DNA of 64,000 bases from Arthrobacter globiformis (GTDB lineage: Bacteria > Actinomycetota > Actinomycetes > Actinomycetales > Micrococcaceae), in assembly GCF_030815865.1 (NCBI RefSeq), contig NZ_JAUSXI010000001.1, forward strand, positions 1,860,001 to 1,924,000, written 5' to 3'. The notes under the pieces were generated by a model that did no database searches, was not told the DNA's origin, and saw only the letters and a program-made list of their open reading frames with translations. Positions 33,299-42,369 of the stretch are shown here, piece by piece. The number at the start of each line of letters is the position of its first letter. Position 1 is the first letter of the stretch. The position numbers and the translations under genes are program-made.

Positions 33299-34222
33299 AT
33301 GCCCGTCGTAACCATGCGCCAGCTGCTTGACAGCGGCGTCCACTTTGGACACCAGACCCGCCGTTGGAACCCGAAGATGAAGCGCTTCATCTTCACCGAG
33401 CGCAACGGCATCTACATCATTGACCTCCAGCAGTCGCTGTCCTACATCGACCGCGCCTACGAGTTCGTCAAGGCCACCGTTGCCCACGGCGGCACCGTGC
33501 TGTTCGTCGGCACCAAGAAGCAGGCTCAGGAAGCCATCGCCGAGCAGGCCACCCGCGTTGGCCAGCCGTACGTCAACCAGCGTTGGCTCGGCGGTATGCT
33601 CACCAACTTCCAGACTGTTGCCAAGCGTATCCAGCGCATGAAGGAACTCGAAGAGATCGACTTCGACGACGTCGCCGGCTCCGCTTACACCAAGAAGGAA
33701 CTGCTGCTTCTGCGCCGCGAGCTCACCAAGCTCGAGTCCAACCTCGGCGGTATCCGCAACCTGACCAAGGCACCGTCCGTGCTGTGGGTTGTTGACACCA
33801 AGAAGGAGCACCTGGCTGTTGACGAGGCCAAGAAGCTCAACATTCCGGTTGTGGCCATCCTGGACACCAACTGCGATCCGGACGAAGTCGACTTCCCGAT
33901 CCCGGGCAACGACGACGCCATCCGCTCCGTGAACCTCCTGACCCGCGTTGTTGCTGACGCCGTTGCTGAGGGCCTGATCGCCCGTAACCAGCGCGCAACC
34001 GGCACCACCGAGACCCCGGAAGAGCCGCTGGCTGAGTGGGAGCGCGAGCTCCTCGAAGGCAGCAAGACCGAGGAAGCTCCGGCTGCCGAGGCTGCTCCGG
34101 CCGCCGAGGAAGCTCCGGCTGCCGAGGCTGCTCCGGCCGCAGAGGAAGCCCCGGCTGCCGAGGCTGCTCCGGCCGCAGAGGAAGCTCCGGCTGCTGCCGA
34201 GGGCACCGACTCCGCGAAGTAA
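33299..34222 (+). CDS. rpsB: 30S ribosomal protein S2
   Basis: The 307-residue S2 protein of the small ribosomal subunit: [27 protein letters not shown] at the start, [13 protein letters not shown] near residue 68, [12 protein letters not shown], and [29 protein letters not shown] near 185. The core ends around residue 255. After it comes an acidic Ala/Pro/Glu repeat tail unlike the short ends of most S2 proteins. Followed by tsf in the classical pair. Confidence 0.97.
   Translation: MPVVTMRQLLDSGVHFGHQTRRWNPKMKRFIFTERNGIYIIDLQQSLSYIDRAYEFVKATVAHGGTVLFVGTKKQAQEAIAEQATRVGQPYVNQRWLGGMLTNFQTVAKRIQRMKELEEIDFDDVAGSAYTKKELLLLRRELTKLESNLGGIRNLTKAPSVLWVVDTKKEHLAVDEAKKLNIPVVAILDTNCDPDEVDFPIPGNDDAIRSVNLLTRVVADAVAEGLIARNQRATGTTETPEEPLAEWERELLEGSKTEEAPAAEAAPAAEEAPAAEAAPAAEEAPAAEAAPAAEEAPAAAEGTDSAK
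34070..34200 (+). repeat. 36-bp coding tandem repeat in the 3' end of rpsB
   Basis: Three units of 36 bp encode [12 protein letters not shown] and a fourth is partial (EEAPAAAE). Small differences (GCC/GCA, GCT/GCC) separate the units. The repeat number may vary between strains. Confidence 0.9.
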
Positions 34223-34239
34223 CAACTTCATCGGGATTT

Positions 34240-34308
34240 CCGGGCGCTGTCCGCAGCGCCCGGGCAACTGACAGGATGGCAGCTCACCGAGTGAGCTGCC
34301 GTCCTGTC
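34240..34308 (+). promoter_or_regulatory. Two strong hairpins between rpsB and tsf
   Basis: Hairpin 1: CCGGGCGCTG (34240-34249) with CAGCGCCCGG (34254-34263), loop TCCG. Hairpin 2: GACAGGA-GGCAGCTCAC (34270-34287) with GTGAGCTGCC-TCCTGTC (34291-34308), loop CGA. Neither has a T-run. They could attenuate tsf or mark RNA processing. Confidence 0.55.
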
Positions 34309-34348
34309 GGTCCGTACACACAAAAATTTTCTAGACAGAGGGGTTCAC

Positions 34349-35185
34349 ATGGCGAACTACACTGCCGCTGATATCAAGGCTCTGCGCGAGCGCACGGGCG
34401 CCGGCATGATGGATGTCAAGAAGGCTCTCGACGAAGCCAACGGCGACGCCGAGAAGGCAATCGAGATCATTCGCATCAAGGGCCTCAAGGGCGCCACCAA
34501 GCGCGAAGGCCGCTCCACCGCTGAAGGCCTGGTTGCTGCCAAGGTTGCGGGCGGCGTCGGCGTAATGATCGAAGTCAACTGCGAAACCGACTTCGTCGCC
34601 AAGGCTGACAAGTTCATCCAGCTGGCCGACAAGGTCCTGGCCATCGCCGTCGAGTCCGGCGCTGCTGACCTCGAAACCCTGCTCGGCACCGATGTTGACG
34701 GCAAGCCGCTGTCCGAGGTTGTCGTCGAAGAGGGCGCTATCCTCGGCGAAAAGGTCGTTGTCCGCCGCATCTCCCGCATCGAGGGCGCCACGGTCGACGC
34801 TTACCTGCACAAGACGTCCAAGGACCTCCCGGCCCAGGTCGGCGTCCTGTTCGCTGTTGACGGCGAAGGCGAAGCAGCTGCCACCGCCGCGCACGATGTT
34901 GCCGTTCACGTTGCCGCTATGGCTCCGAACTACCTCTCCCGTGAGGACGTTCCGGCCGAGCTCGTCGAGTCCGAGCGCCGCATCGCCGAGGAAACCGCAA
35001 AGGCCGAGGGCAAGCCCGAAGCTGCGATGACCAAGATCGTCGAAGGCCGCGTTACCGGCTTCTACAAGGGTGAGGTCCTGGTTGACCAGGCTTTCGCCAA
35101 GGACGCCAAGAAGTCTGTGGCGCAGGTCCTCGAAGAGGCCGGCGTCAAGGGAACCGCCTTCACGCGTTTCCGCGTCGGCTCCTAG
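34349..35185 (+). CDS. tsf: Elongation factor Ts
   Basis: Nucleotide exchange factor for EF-Tu. The 278-residue protein begins ADIKALRERTGAGMMDVKKAL (UBA-like domain) and carries the signature VNCETDFVAK near residue 80, then two core subdomains with APNYLSREDVPAELVE near 190. GAGGGG precedes ATG 34349. The terminator at 35198 follows it. Confidence 0.97.
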   Translation: MANYTAADIKALRERTGAGMMDVKKALDEANGDAEKAIEIIRIKGLKGATKREGRSTAEGLVAAKVAGGVGVMIEVNCETDFVAKADKFIQLADKVLAIAVESGAADLETLLGTDVDGKPLSEVVVEEGAILGEKVVVRRISRIEGATVDAYLHKTSKDLPAQVGVLFAVDGEGEAAATAAHDVAVHVAAMAPNYLSREDVPAELVESERRIAEETAKAEGKPEAAMTKIVEGRVTGFYKGEVLVDQAFAKDAKKSVAQVLEEAGVKGTAFTRFRVGS

Positions 35186-35197
35186 TCTGACACGCAA

Positions 35198-35228
35198 GGG
35201 GGTGGCCACTTCGGTGGCCGCCCCTTTT
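35198..35228 (+). terminator. Intrinsic terminator after tsf
   Basis: GGGG-GT-GGCCAC pairs with GTGGCC-G-CCCC around a TTCG loop, followed by TTTT. It separates rpsB-tsf from pyrH-frr-cdsA. Confidence 0.9.
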
Positions 35229-35310
35229 GCATGCACCGGCCATATAAGAAATGTGAGCGCTGGCCGGATGCGCGATAACCTAGCTCAGAGTTCACCAACC
35301 GGAAGGCACC

Positions 35311-36048
35311 ATGGAAGCCGTCAATACTCCCGTCCAGTCAGAGAAGAGCAGGCGTCGGGTTCTCCTGAAGCTGTCCGGTGAAGTCTTCGGCGGCGGCAAG
35401 CTGGGCGTCGACCCGGACACCGTCCGCGCAGTAGCCAAGCAGATCGCTGCCGCCGTTCCCGACGTCGAGGTTGCCATCGTGGTTGGCGGCGGTAACTTCT
35501 TCCGGGGTGCCGAGCTGTCCCAGAGCGGCATGGACCGTTCGCGTGCCGACTACATGGGCATGCTGGGAACCGTCATGAACTGCCTCGCCCTGCAGGACTT
35601 CCTGGAGCAGGCCGGTGTTGAAACCCGGGTCCAGAGCGCCATCACCATGGGACAGGTGGCCGAGGCCTACATTCCGCGCCGCGCCATCCGCCACATGGAG
35701 AAGAACCGCGTGGTCATCTTCGGTGCGGGCGCAGGCCTGCCGTACTTCTCCACGGACACCGTGGCCGCCCAGCGTGCACTCGAGGTGCACGCCGACGTGG
35801 TGCTCATGGCCAAGAGCGGCGTGGACGGCGTGTACACCGCCGACCCGAAGAAGGACCCGAGCGCTGAGAAGCTGGAAAAGCTGAGCTACGACGACGCACT
35901 GCGCCGCGACATCCGCGTCATGGACCAGACCGCCATGACCATGTGCAAGGACAACAAGCTCTCCATGGTGGTGTTCGGCATGGAAGGCGAAGGCAACGTC
36001 ACGCGGGCCATCCGCGGAGAAAAGCTGGGAACACTGGTCACGCCCTAG
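35311..36048 (+). CDS. pyrH: UMP kinase
   Basis: Phosphorylates UMP to UDP in pyrimidine synthesis. The 245-residue amino-acid-kinase-fold protein has [14 protein letters not shown] near residue 15, [11 protein letters not shown] near 58, the nucleotide loop [11 protein letters not shown], and [17 protein letters not shown] near 165. ACCGGAAGGCACC precedes the ATG. Hexamer regulated by GTP and UTP in most bacteria. Order pyrH-frr-cdsA is conserved. Confidence 0.97.
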   Translation: MEAVNTPVQSEKSRRRVLLKLSGEVFGGGKLGVDPDTVRAVAKQIAAAVPDVEVAIVVGGGNFFRGAELSQSGMDRSRADYMGMLGTVMNCLALQDFLEQAGVETRVQSAITMGQVAEAYIPRRAIRHMEKNRVVIFGAGAGLPYFSTDTVAAQRALEVHADVVLMAKSGVDGVYTADPKKDPSAEKLEKLSYDDALRRDIRVMDQTAMTMCKDNKLSMVVFGMEGEGNVTRAIRGEKLGTLVTP

Positions 36049-36147
36049 TTACAGCTAGGATATTTCTAGGATGGTTCCGCCCATTGGGCGGGACCAGGAT
36101 TGTGAAATGCCCCGGTTGGCCGGGGAACGAATTTCTGAGGAGAGACC

Positions 36148-36705
36148 GTGATCGAAGAAACCTTGCTCGAAGCCGGGGACAAGATGGACAAGGCTGTTGA
36201 GGTAGCCAAGGAAGACTTCGCCTCGATCCGGACGGGCCGCGCCACACCCGGCCTGTACAACAAGGTCATGGTGGAGTACTACGGGACCCCCACCCCGCTG
36301 CAGCAGCTGGCATCCTTCGCGGTTCCCGATGCCCGCACCATCCTCATCACCCCCTACGACAAGACCGCCCTGCGCGACATCGAGCGGGCACTGAGCGATT
36401 CCGAGGTTGGCGCCAACCCGTCCAACGACGGCAACGTCATCCGCATCACCATCCCGGAGTTGACGAAGGAACGCCGCAAGGAATACGTCAAGATCGTCAA
36501 GTCCAAGGGCGAGGACGCCAAGGTGTCCATCCGTAACATCCGCCGCAAGGCCAAGGAAACTTTGGACCGGCTTGTCAAGGACGGCGAAGCCGGCGAGGAC
36601 GAGGGCACCCGCGGCGAAAAGGAACTCGACATGATCACGAAGCAGCACGTCGAGGGAATCGACGAGCTCCTCAAGCGCAAGGAAGCTGAGCTGCTCGAGG
36701 TCTGA
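36148..36705 (+). CDS. frr: Ribosome recycling factor
   Basis: Splits post-termination ribosomes with EF-G. The 185-residue three-helix-bundle protein shows [31 protein letters not shown], cut by the hinge, and [11 protein letters not shown] near the C-terminus. GTG 36148 has GAGGAGAG just before it. The stop TGA overlaps the cdsA ATG (TGATG). Confidence 0.97.
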   Translation: MIEETLLEAGDKMDKAVEVAKEDFASIRTGRATPGLYNKVMVEYYGTPTPLQQLASFAVPDARTILITPYDKTALRDIERALSDSEVGANPSNDGNVIRITIPELTKERRKEYVKIVKSKGEDAKVSIRNIRRKAKETLDRLVKDGEAGEDEGTRGEKELDMITKQHVEGIDELLKRKEAELLEV

Positions 36706-37628
36706 TGGGCCAGGCACAGCAGGCCCCCGGTGCGCGGGCCCGAACACGGACCCGCCAGCCAAGGCCCAACCCCACCCCTGGGGCCGGGCGCAACCTGCCG
36801 GCCGCAATCGCCGTGGGCCTCGCCATGCTCCTTGCGGTGCTCGGCGGGCTGCTCTTCCTGCCGCTTGGCTTTGTTGCCGTCGTCACTGCCTTCGCCGCCT
36901 TCGGCGTGTGGGAGGTCTTCCGCGCGCTCGAAGCGAATGGCACGCGCCTGCCCATCGTGCCGGTCATGGTGGGCACGGTGGCCATGCCGTTCTCGGCCTA
37001 CTTCGGCGGGCTGGAAAGCCTGCTGTTCGCGATGCTCGCCAGCAGTGTGGCGGCGCTGCTGTGGCGGTCGGTGGAAAGCGCGACGGGTTCGTCCCGCAGC
37101 ATTTTCGCCGGGGTTTTCACCCTCGCCTGGGTGCCCTTCCTGATCAGCTTTGCCGCGCTGCCGCTGCACGTGGAAGGCGGCGCCTCCCCGGTGGGGCCGT
37201 GGCCCGGCGGAACAGTGCCGGAGGGCGCGTGGCAGATCGTCATCCTGCTGCTCCTGGTGGTTTCCAACGACACGTTCGGTTACCTCGTGGGCGCCCGGCT
37301 GGGCAAGCACCCCATGGCGCCAAAGATCAGCCCGAAGAAGTCCTGGGAAGGGTTCGCCGGATCCATCGCCGGCGCCATGGTCGTCGGGATCCTGGCCAGC
37401 ATCTTCCTGCTGAACAAGCCCTGGTGGGTGGGCGTCGTGCTGGCGGTCGGCATGGTGGCGGCCGCCACCGCCGGAGACCTCGCCGAATCGATGGTCAAAC
37501 GCGAACTCGGCGTCAAGGACATGAGCAGCATCCTGCCAGGACACGGCGGGGTGATGGACCGGCTGGACTCGATCGTGTTCGCGTCGCCGGTGGCCTTCAT
37601 GCTGTTCGTCCTGTTTTCCGGGGCCTGA
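36705..37628 (+). CDS. cdsA: Phosphatidate cytidylyltransferase
   Basis: Makes CDP-diacylglycerol from phosphatidate and CTP, feeding all phospholipid synthesis. The 307-residue protein has an Arg/Pro-rich cytoplasmic N-terminus, about eight TM helices and the signature VKRELGVKDMSSILPGHGGV followed by MDRLDS near residue 265-290. SPKKSWEGFAG near 212 is also typical. Coupled to frr. Confidence 0.95.
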   Translation: MGQAQQAPGARARTRTRQPRPNPTPGAGRNLPAAIAVGLAMLLAVLGGLLFLPLGFVAVVTAFAAFGVWEVFRALEANGTRLPIVPVMVGTVAMPFSAYFGGLESLLFAMLASSVAALLWRSVESATGSSRSIFAGVFTLAWVPFLISFAALPLHVEGGASPVGPWPGGTVPEGAWQIVILLLLVVSNDTFGYLVGARLGKHPMAPKISPKKSWEGFAGSIAGAMVVGILASIFLLNKPWWVGVVLAVGMVAAATAGDLAESMVKRELGVKDMSSILPGHGGVMDRLDSIVFASPVAFMLFVLFSGA

Positions 37629-37746
37629 GTTTCCCAGACTTGTTTTTCCCAGCAGGGGCTTCCCGGCATGTGCCTCCGGCACCCGGCCCTCCGGAACGCC
37701 CTAGAATAGTGCGGTTACGACCCGCCGAAGAAGTATCGAAGGAAAC

Positions 37747-38334
37747 ATGGTGAGAGTGGACAGCAAGCGGCAGATTCCGGCGTCGTTCGAACGCGTGGCG
37801 CGGACGGACTACGGCTACAACGCCAAGCAGGTGGACCAGTTCCTGCAGCAGGCCCGCGTGTCACTGGAGACGCCCGAGGCTGCCACCCACCCCGTCAAAA
37901 GCGCCGATGTCCGGTCCGTCTCCTTTGACCCCGTCAAGGGCGGATACTCGGCCATCGCCGTGGACGCCGCACTTGACCGGCTTGAAGACGCCTTCGCCCG
38001 CCGGGAACGGGACGACCTCATCGCCGAACGGGGCGAGGACGCCTGGCTCCGGCAGATCGGGCAGCTTTCCGGGACACTCCGCGGCCGCCTGCACCGGCCC
38101 GACGGCGAGAAGTTCCGTCGCCCGGTCAAGAAAAACGCACGCAGCTACAACACCAAAGATGTGGACGCCCTGTGCCGGGACCTGATCGGCTACCTGGAAC
38201 AGGACAAGCCCCTCAGCGTTGACAACGTGCGCCGGGCCGTCTTCCGGCCTGCCGCCGGCAAGGAGGGCTACGAGGAGACCCAGGTGGACGCCTTCCTCGA
38301 CCGTGCGGTCGAGCTCATGGCCGCCATCGACTGA
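37747..38334 (+). CDS. DivIVA-motif repeat protein
   Basis: A 195-residue soluble protein with four degenerate copies of the DivIVA N-terminal motif: YGYNAKQVDQFLQQA (near residue 22), GGYSAIAVDAALDRLEDAF (near 66), RSYNTKDVDALCRDLIGYL (near 128) and EGYEETQVDAFLDRAVELM (near 172). The Phe/Tyr-Gly-Tyr...VD.FL pattern binds membrane in Wag31/DivIVA. No long coiled-coil follows, unlike true DivIVA. GAAGGAAAC precedes the ATG. A role in polar growth or septum positioning is possible but unproved. Confidence 0.8.
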   Translation: MVRVDSKRQIPASFERVARTDYGYNAKQVDQFLQQARVSLETPEAATHPVKSADVRSVSFDPVKGGYSAIAVDAALDRLEDAFARRERDDLIAERGEDAWLRQIGQLSGTLRGRLHRPDGEKFRRPVKKNARSYNTKDVDALCRDLIGYLEQDKPLSVDNVRRAVFRPAAGKEGYEETQVDAFLDRAVELMAAID

Positions 38335-38335
38335 C

Positions 38336-38386
38336 GGCCTGGCCGCTCGGTTGGCCTGGCCGCTCGGCGTTGGCCTGGCCGCTCAG
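38336..38386 (+). repeat. Short tandem repeat GGCCTGGCCGCTCGG
   Basis: Three near-identical 15-bp units (38336, 38353, 38372) with 2-4 nt spacers, between the DivIVA-repeat gene and the convergent symporter, whose stop codon lies in the third unit. Confidence 0.8.
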
Positions 38387-39849
38387 CGGTCCGTAACCAG
38401 CGGCCGCTCGGGCGTGTGCAGCCTGGTCATCACCCTGGTGATGGTCCGCGGCACCCGGGAACTGGTGGCACGCGAGGTCAGGACCATCACGGTGAAGGCT
38501 GCCGGCACGGTCCATGCGGCGGGCTGTGCCAGCCATGGCGGCGTCCCCGTTACGCCGAGCACCGTCCCCGCCGCCATGGCGCCGCCGCACAGCAGGCCAC
38601 CGGTCATCATTCCGGCGATGGCGCCGGCGTCGGTCAGGCCTCGCCACCAGATGCCGAGCAGCAGGACCGGGCAGATCGTGGACGCCGTGAAGGCGAAGAC
38701 CAGGCCCACGCTCCCGGCGAGGGCCAGTGAGTCCGTCATGAGCGCCAGACCCAGCGGAACGATGATCGAGACCAGGGCCGCCACCCGGAAGCCGCGCACA
38801 CTGCCGCCGAGGACGTCCTGGCTGATCACACCGGCCAGCGAGACGACGAGCCCGGACGTTGTGGACAGGAAGGCGGCGAAGGCCCCTGCCACGACGAGCG
38901 CGGACAACAGGTCGCCGGCCGGGCCCCCGACGAGGCGGCTTGGAAGCAGCAGCACCAGGGCATCCGCCTGCCCCGCCCGTGCCAGGTCCGGGGCGAACAG
39001 GCGCCCGGCCAGTCCGTACGCCGTCGGAAACAGATAGAAGACAGACAGCAGGCCCAGCACGATCAGCGTGGTCCGGCGCGCCGATTGCCCGTCGGGATTG
39101 GTGTAGAAGCGGACCAGGACATGGGGCAGTCCCAGCGTTCCGAACAGCAGGGCAACGAGCAGTGAGATGCTCTGGTAGGGGCTGGCCGGATCCGCCCCAC
39201 CCGGGTTCGCGGCCACTGCCGCCAGGGCTGGAGCGCCATCCTCCGCCAGGACCAGCAAAATGAAGATGAGGGGCACGGCCAGTGCCGTGAGCTTCAGCCA
39301 GAACTGGAAGGCCTGGACGAACGTGATGGAGCGCATGCCGCCGGCCACCACGGTTAGGCACACCACCACCACGACGGCGGTCGAACCGGTCCAGGACGGC
39401 AGGCCAGTGGTGGTCCGGATGGTCAGGGCAGCGCCGTGCAGCTGCGGGACGATGTAAAGCCAGCCCACCATGACCACAGCAAGGCTGGTGACACGGCGCA
39501 CGGCCCGCGAATCGAGCCTGGCTTCGGTGAAATCGGGGATGGTGTAAGCACCGGAGCGCCGGAGCGGCGCGGCCACAAACAGCAGAAGCATCAGGTACCC
39601 GGCGGTGTAGCCCACGGGGTACCACAGGGCATCCGTGCCGGACAGCAGGATCAGGCCGGCCACGCCCAGGAAACTCGCGGCGGAGAGATATTCCCCGCCG
39701 ATGGCTGACGCGTTCCACCAAGGCGGCACGGTTCGGGAGGCGACATAGAAGTCACCGGTGGTGCGGGAGATCCGCAGTCCGTAGAAGCCGATCACTGCCG
39801 TCGCCACGGAAACGGCGGCCACCGCCGCGATGCCCACTGCCGGATTCAC
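38383..39849 (-). CDS. Sodium:solute symporter family protein (cation/acetate symporter-like)
   Basis: A 488-residue SSS-family transporter with about 13 TM helices. It has FYVASRTVPPWWNASAIGGEYLSAASFLGVAG near residue 34, the SSS helix motif GGMRSITFVQAFQFWLKL near 170, and GTLGLPHVLVRFYTNPDG near 240, close to ActP. The sodium and substrate are inferred. Compared with the ActP at 42750 it is about 50 residues shorter and clearly diverged. It belongs with the small membrane protein and the LytR/LytS genes upstream, all minus strand. Confidence 0.88.
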   Translation of the reverse strand: MNPAVGIAAVAAVSVATAVIGFYGLRISRTTGDFYVASRTVPPWWNASAIGGEYLSAASFLGVAGLILLSGTDALWYPVGYTAGYLMLLLFVAAPLRRSGAYTIPDFTEARLDSRAVRRVTSLAVVMVGWLYIVPQLHGAALTIRTTTGLPSWTGSTAVVVVVCLTVVAGGMRSITFVQAFQFWLKLTALAVPLIFILLVLAEDGAPALAAVAANPGGADPASPYQSISLLVALLFGTLGLPHVLVRFYTNPDGQSARRTTLIVLGLLSVFYLFPTAYGLAGRLFAPDLARAGQADALVLLLPSRLVGGPAGDLLSALVVAGAFAAFLSTTSGLVVSLAGVISQDVLGGSVRGFRVAALVSIIVPLGLALMTDSLALAGSVGLVFAFTASTICPVLLLGIWWRGLTDAGAIAGMMTGGLLCGGAMAAGTVLGVTGTPPWLAQPAAWTVPAAFTVMVLTSRATSSRVPRTITRVMTRLHTPERPLVTDR

Positions 39850-39871
39850 TGGAGGATCACTTTCCGGAGCA

Positions 39872-40234
39872 TTACTTTTCCCCGGCGAGGTCGCAGTAAC
39901 GGGCTTCGTTCCGTGCCGCGCTGCGGATGTACAGCCAGGCGCTGATCCCGGTCACAGGGTAGATCCCGGCACCCAGCAGGAGCCAGTCGAACGGGATCCC
40001 CGCAATCCGGGTTTGCGCCAGCCCCGGTGTGGCGGCAAGCAGCAGCGGAAAGGCGCCGAGGATCAGCAGGAAGCCGCCGGCCACCACCAGGGCAAGCCGG
40101 AGCTGGGAGCGGATCAGCGAGCGGACGAACACCTGGCCGACGGCCGACTCCTCGGCGGACTCGCGCGGCTCGGCCGAGGAGCCGGCCAAACTGCGGGCTG
40201 CCGACCGGGGCGCCGTGACCCTGACGCGCGTCAT
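39872..40234 (-). CDS. Small membrane protein between symporter and response regulator
   Basis: A 120-residue protein with a basic/Ser-rich N-terminus and two TM helices (LALVVAGGFLLILGAFPLLLA and WLLLGAGIYPVTGISAWLYI). Its start overlaps the response regulator stop by 4 nt and it precedes the symporter by 22 nt, mirroring the DUF485-ActP pair on the other strand. It may be a symporter partner subunit. No known domain by eye. Confidence 0.75.
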   Translation of the reverse strand: MTRVRVTAPRSAARSLAGSSAEPRESAEESAVGQVFVRSLIRSQLRLALVVAGGFLLILGAFPLLLAATPGLAQTRIAGIPFDWLLLGAGIYPVTGISAWLYIRSAARNEARYCDLAGEK

Positions 40235-40950
40235 GCCTGCGGCCGGATCCTGGTTGCCTCAAGTTTCTCGCGGACGGCCGGCAGGTGCCGCCGGCTGATC
40301 GGCAGTTCGGCGTCCTCGACGGAGACGCTGGGGCGGACCGCGGCGAGCTTGAGGTGGGAGACGTGGGCGAGGGCCACCAGATAGGACCGGTGGGTGCGGA
40401 TGAAGCCCGCGTCCGCCCACTGCTGTTCCAGGTCGGCGAGGGGAACCCGGATCAGGTAGCTGGCATCGGCGGTGTGGAGGCGGGCATAGTCACCCTGCGC
40501 CTGGACGTACGTGACGTCGTCGCGCCGGATCATCCTGGTGGTGCCGCCCTGGTCCACGGTAATCATCTCCGGCGTGGCACCGCCATCGCGGATCAGTTCA
40601 CTGATCCGGCCCACGGAGCGGGCCAACCGCTTGGCCCGAACGGGCTTCAGGAGATAGTCGACGGCCGCAAGCTCGAATGCCTCCAGCGCGCACTCCTCGT
40701 CGGCTGTCACGAAAACGACGGCGGGCGGCCGGCTGCTGCGGGAAATGGCCCGGGCGATGTCCAGGCCGGACACCGCCGGCATGTGAATGTCCAGGAAGAC
40801 GGCGTCCACGGCCTCGGCTTCGAGGACACGCAGCGCCTCGGCGCCGGAGGAGGCGCGCAGGATGGTGCCGATCCTCTCGTCGCGGCCCAGGAGGAAGGCA
40901 AGCTCCTCAACTGCCGGGAGTTCGTCGTCGGCGACGAGAACGTTAATCAT
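40231..40950 (-). CDS. LytTR-type response regulator
   Basis: A 239-residue response regulator of the LytR/AlgR family. The receiver domain has the acidic pocket VADDE, the phosphorylation site Asp54 in VFLDIHMP, and Lys in YLLKPVRAKRL near 105. The C-terminal LytTR DNA-binding domain runs from about 135 (RRDDVTYVQAQGDYARLHT, FIRTHRSYLVAL). It lies 60 nt downstream of the histidine kinase and overlaps the small membrane protein, so kinase-regulator-transporter form one unit. Confidence 0.93.
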   Translation of the reverse strand: MINVLVADDELPAVEELAFLLGRDERIGTILRASSGAEALRVLEAEAVDAVFLDIHMPAVSGLDIARAISRSSRPPAVVFVTADEECALEAFELAAVDYLLKPVRAKRLARSVGRISELIRDGGATPEMITVDQGGTTRMIRRDDVTYVQAQGDYARLHTADASYLIRVPLADLEQQWADAGFIRTHRSYLVALAHVSHLKLAAVRPSVSVEDAELPISRRHLPAVREKLEATRIRPQA

Positions 40951-41010
40951 GGTCCTAGGTTATCTTTCGGGCCCGCTGCTTCGGCCAAAACTCGTCAGGC
41001 ATCAGCATAT

Positions 41011-42207
41011 TTAGGCATCGTGGTCCGGCTGCGACTTCGGGACCCGCATGGTGATGAGCGTGCCCTCGCCGGGAGCCGTCTCGATCACCAGCCCGTGATC
41101 GTCGCCGTACACCTGCCGGAGCCGGGCATCGACGTTCCGCAGGCCCACGTGCTCACCGTCAACGTGGCCAGCCAGCAAGGACTGCAGCTGCACCGGATCC
41201 ATGCCCACGCCGTCGTCCTCGATGGTGACCTCCGCGAACGCGCCCGAATCGTTGGCTGAGATGGTGATGTGGCCTGGACCCTCCTTCGCCTCCAGGCCGT
41301 GCCGGACAGCATTCTCCACGAGCGGCTGCAGGCTCAAAAACGGGATCACCGTGCTCAGCACCTCCGGGGCGATCCGCAGGCTGACCTGTACCCGTTCCCC
41401 GAACCGGGCCCGCTCCAGCAGCAGGTACCTGTCGATGCACCGCAGCTCCTCGGCCAGCGTGGTGAAGTCGCCGTGGCGCCGGAACGAGTACCGGGTGAAG
41501 TCCGCGAACTCCACCACGAGTTCGCGCGCCCGGGCCGGATCGGTGTTGATGAAGGAGGCGATGGCGTTCAGCGAGTTGTAGATGAAGTGCGGGCTGATCT
41601 GGGCGCGGAGGGCCCGCACCTCCGCCTCCATCAGGAGCGTCCGGGAGGCGTCCAGCTCGGCCAGCTCCACCTGTGCGGCCACCCAGTCGGCCACTTCGGT
41701 GGTGGCCCGCACCAGCCCTGCGCCCGCCTGCGGTCCGAAGGCCGCCACAGCCCCCACCACGCGCGCGCCGGACCGGACGGGGGCCACGACGGCGGCGGCG
41801 ACGGATCCGGACTTGGGGGAGTGGAGCTGCAGGTCGGCGGCGTTGAACACCTGGGTCCTGCCGCTGGCGAGCACGTCCGCGGCGAGCGCCATCAGACCGG
41901 GACGCAGCTCCTCGGCGGTCCCGTCCCAGGCCAGTACGCCGGATACATCCAGAATGGCCAGCGCGTCACAGCCAAGCAGGGCCCGCAGCTGGCGGCTTGC
42001 CTTGGCGGCGCCCGCTGGGTTCAAACCCGTCCGCAGGTGCCGTCCCGCTTTCGACGCGGCGTGGAGGGTGTTGTAGGTGGCCCGCTCGGCGTCGGTGCCC
42101 AGCTCGCGGAAGGAGCGCAGCACCTTGAGTCCGACGGCGACGACGACGGCCACCGCGAGCGCGATGACGGCTACGGCGGCCGCGGAGTAGAGAGGGGAGT
42201 CCGGCAT
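41011..42207 (-). CDS. LytS-type sensor histidine kinase
   Basis: A 398-residue sensor with a single N-terminal TM helix, a GAF-like middle (residues 70-180, CDALAILDVSGVLAW), and the His_kinase domain: phospho-acceptor His207 in ISPHFIYNSLNAIASFI and the ATP-binding lid with LQPLVENAVRHGLE and DDGVGMD. ATG 42207 was chosen because it begins the TM helix; the longer frame reads through the promoter. It probably controls the divergent DUF485-actP pair and the adjacent symporter in response to carboxylates; that is inference. Confidence 0.92.
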   Translation of the reverse strand: MPDSPLYSAAAVAVIALAVAVVVAVGLKVLRSFRELGTDAERATYNTLHAASKAGRHLRTGLNPAGAAKASRQLRALLGCDALAILDVSGVLAWDGTAEELRPGLMALAADVLASGRTQVFNAADLQLHSPKSGSVAAAVVAPVRSGARVVGAVAAFGPQAGAGLVRATTEVADWVAAQVELAELDASRTLLMEAEVRALRAQISPHFIYNSLNAIASFINTDPARARELVVEFADFTRYSFRRHGDFTTLAEELRCIDRYLLLERARFGERVQVSLRIAPEVLSTVIPFLSLQPLVENAVRHGLEAKEGPGHITISANDSGAFAEVTIEDDGVGMDPVQLQSLLAGHVDGEHVGLRNVDARLRQVYGDDHGLVIETAPGEGTLITMRVPKSQPDHDA

Positions 42208-42302
42208 GCTGCCAGCGTAGCGCGTGCCGTTTGGCGCAGCAGCGACGCCGTTGGCCGACCGGCAACGCGCAACCACTGGAATATCGGCCCGCCGCGGCGC
42301 AC

Positions 42303-42318
42303 AGTGATGGCAGTCACA
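42303..42318 (+). promoter_or_regulatory. CRP/GlxR-like box AGTGA-N6-TCACA
   Basis: AGTGA-TGGCAG-TCACA is one base from the CRP/GlxR consensus TGTGA-N6-TCACA, 52 nt before the DUF485 start. Acetate uptake genes are GlxR targets in corynebacteria, so this is plausible here. Confidence 0.45.
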
Positions 42319-42369
42319 TTGGCTGGTGAAGTGCGGCCGTGTGCGACTCAGTCTCAACGAGGAGGAATG

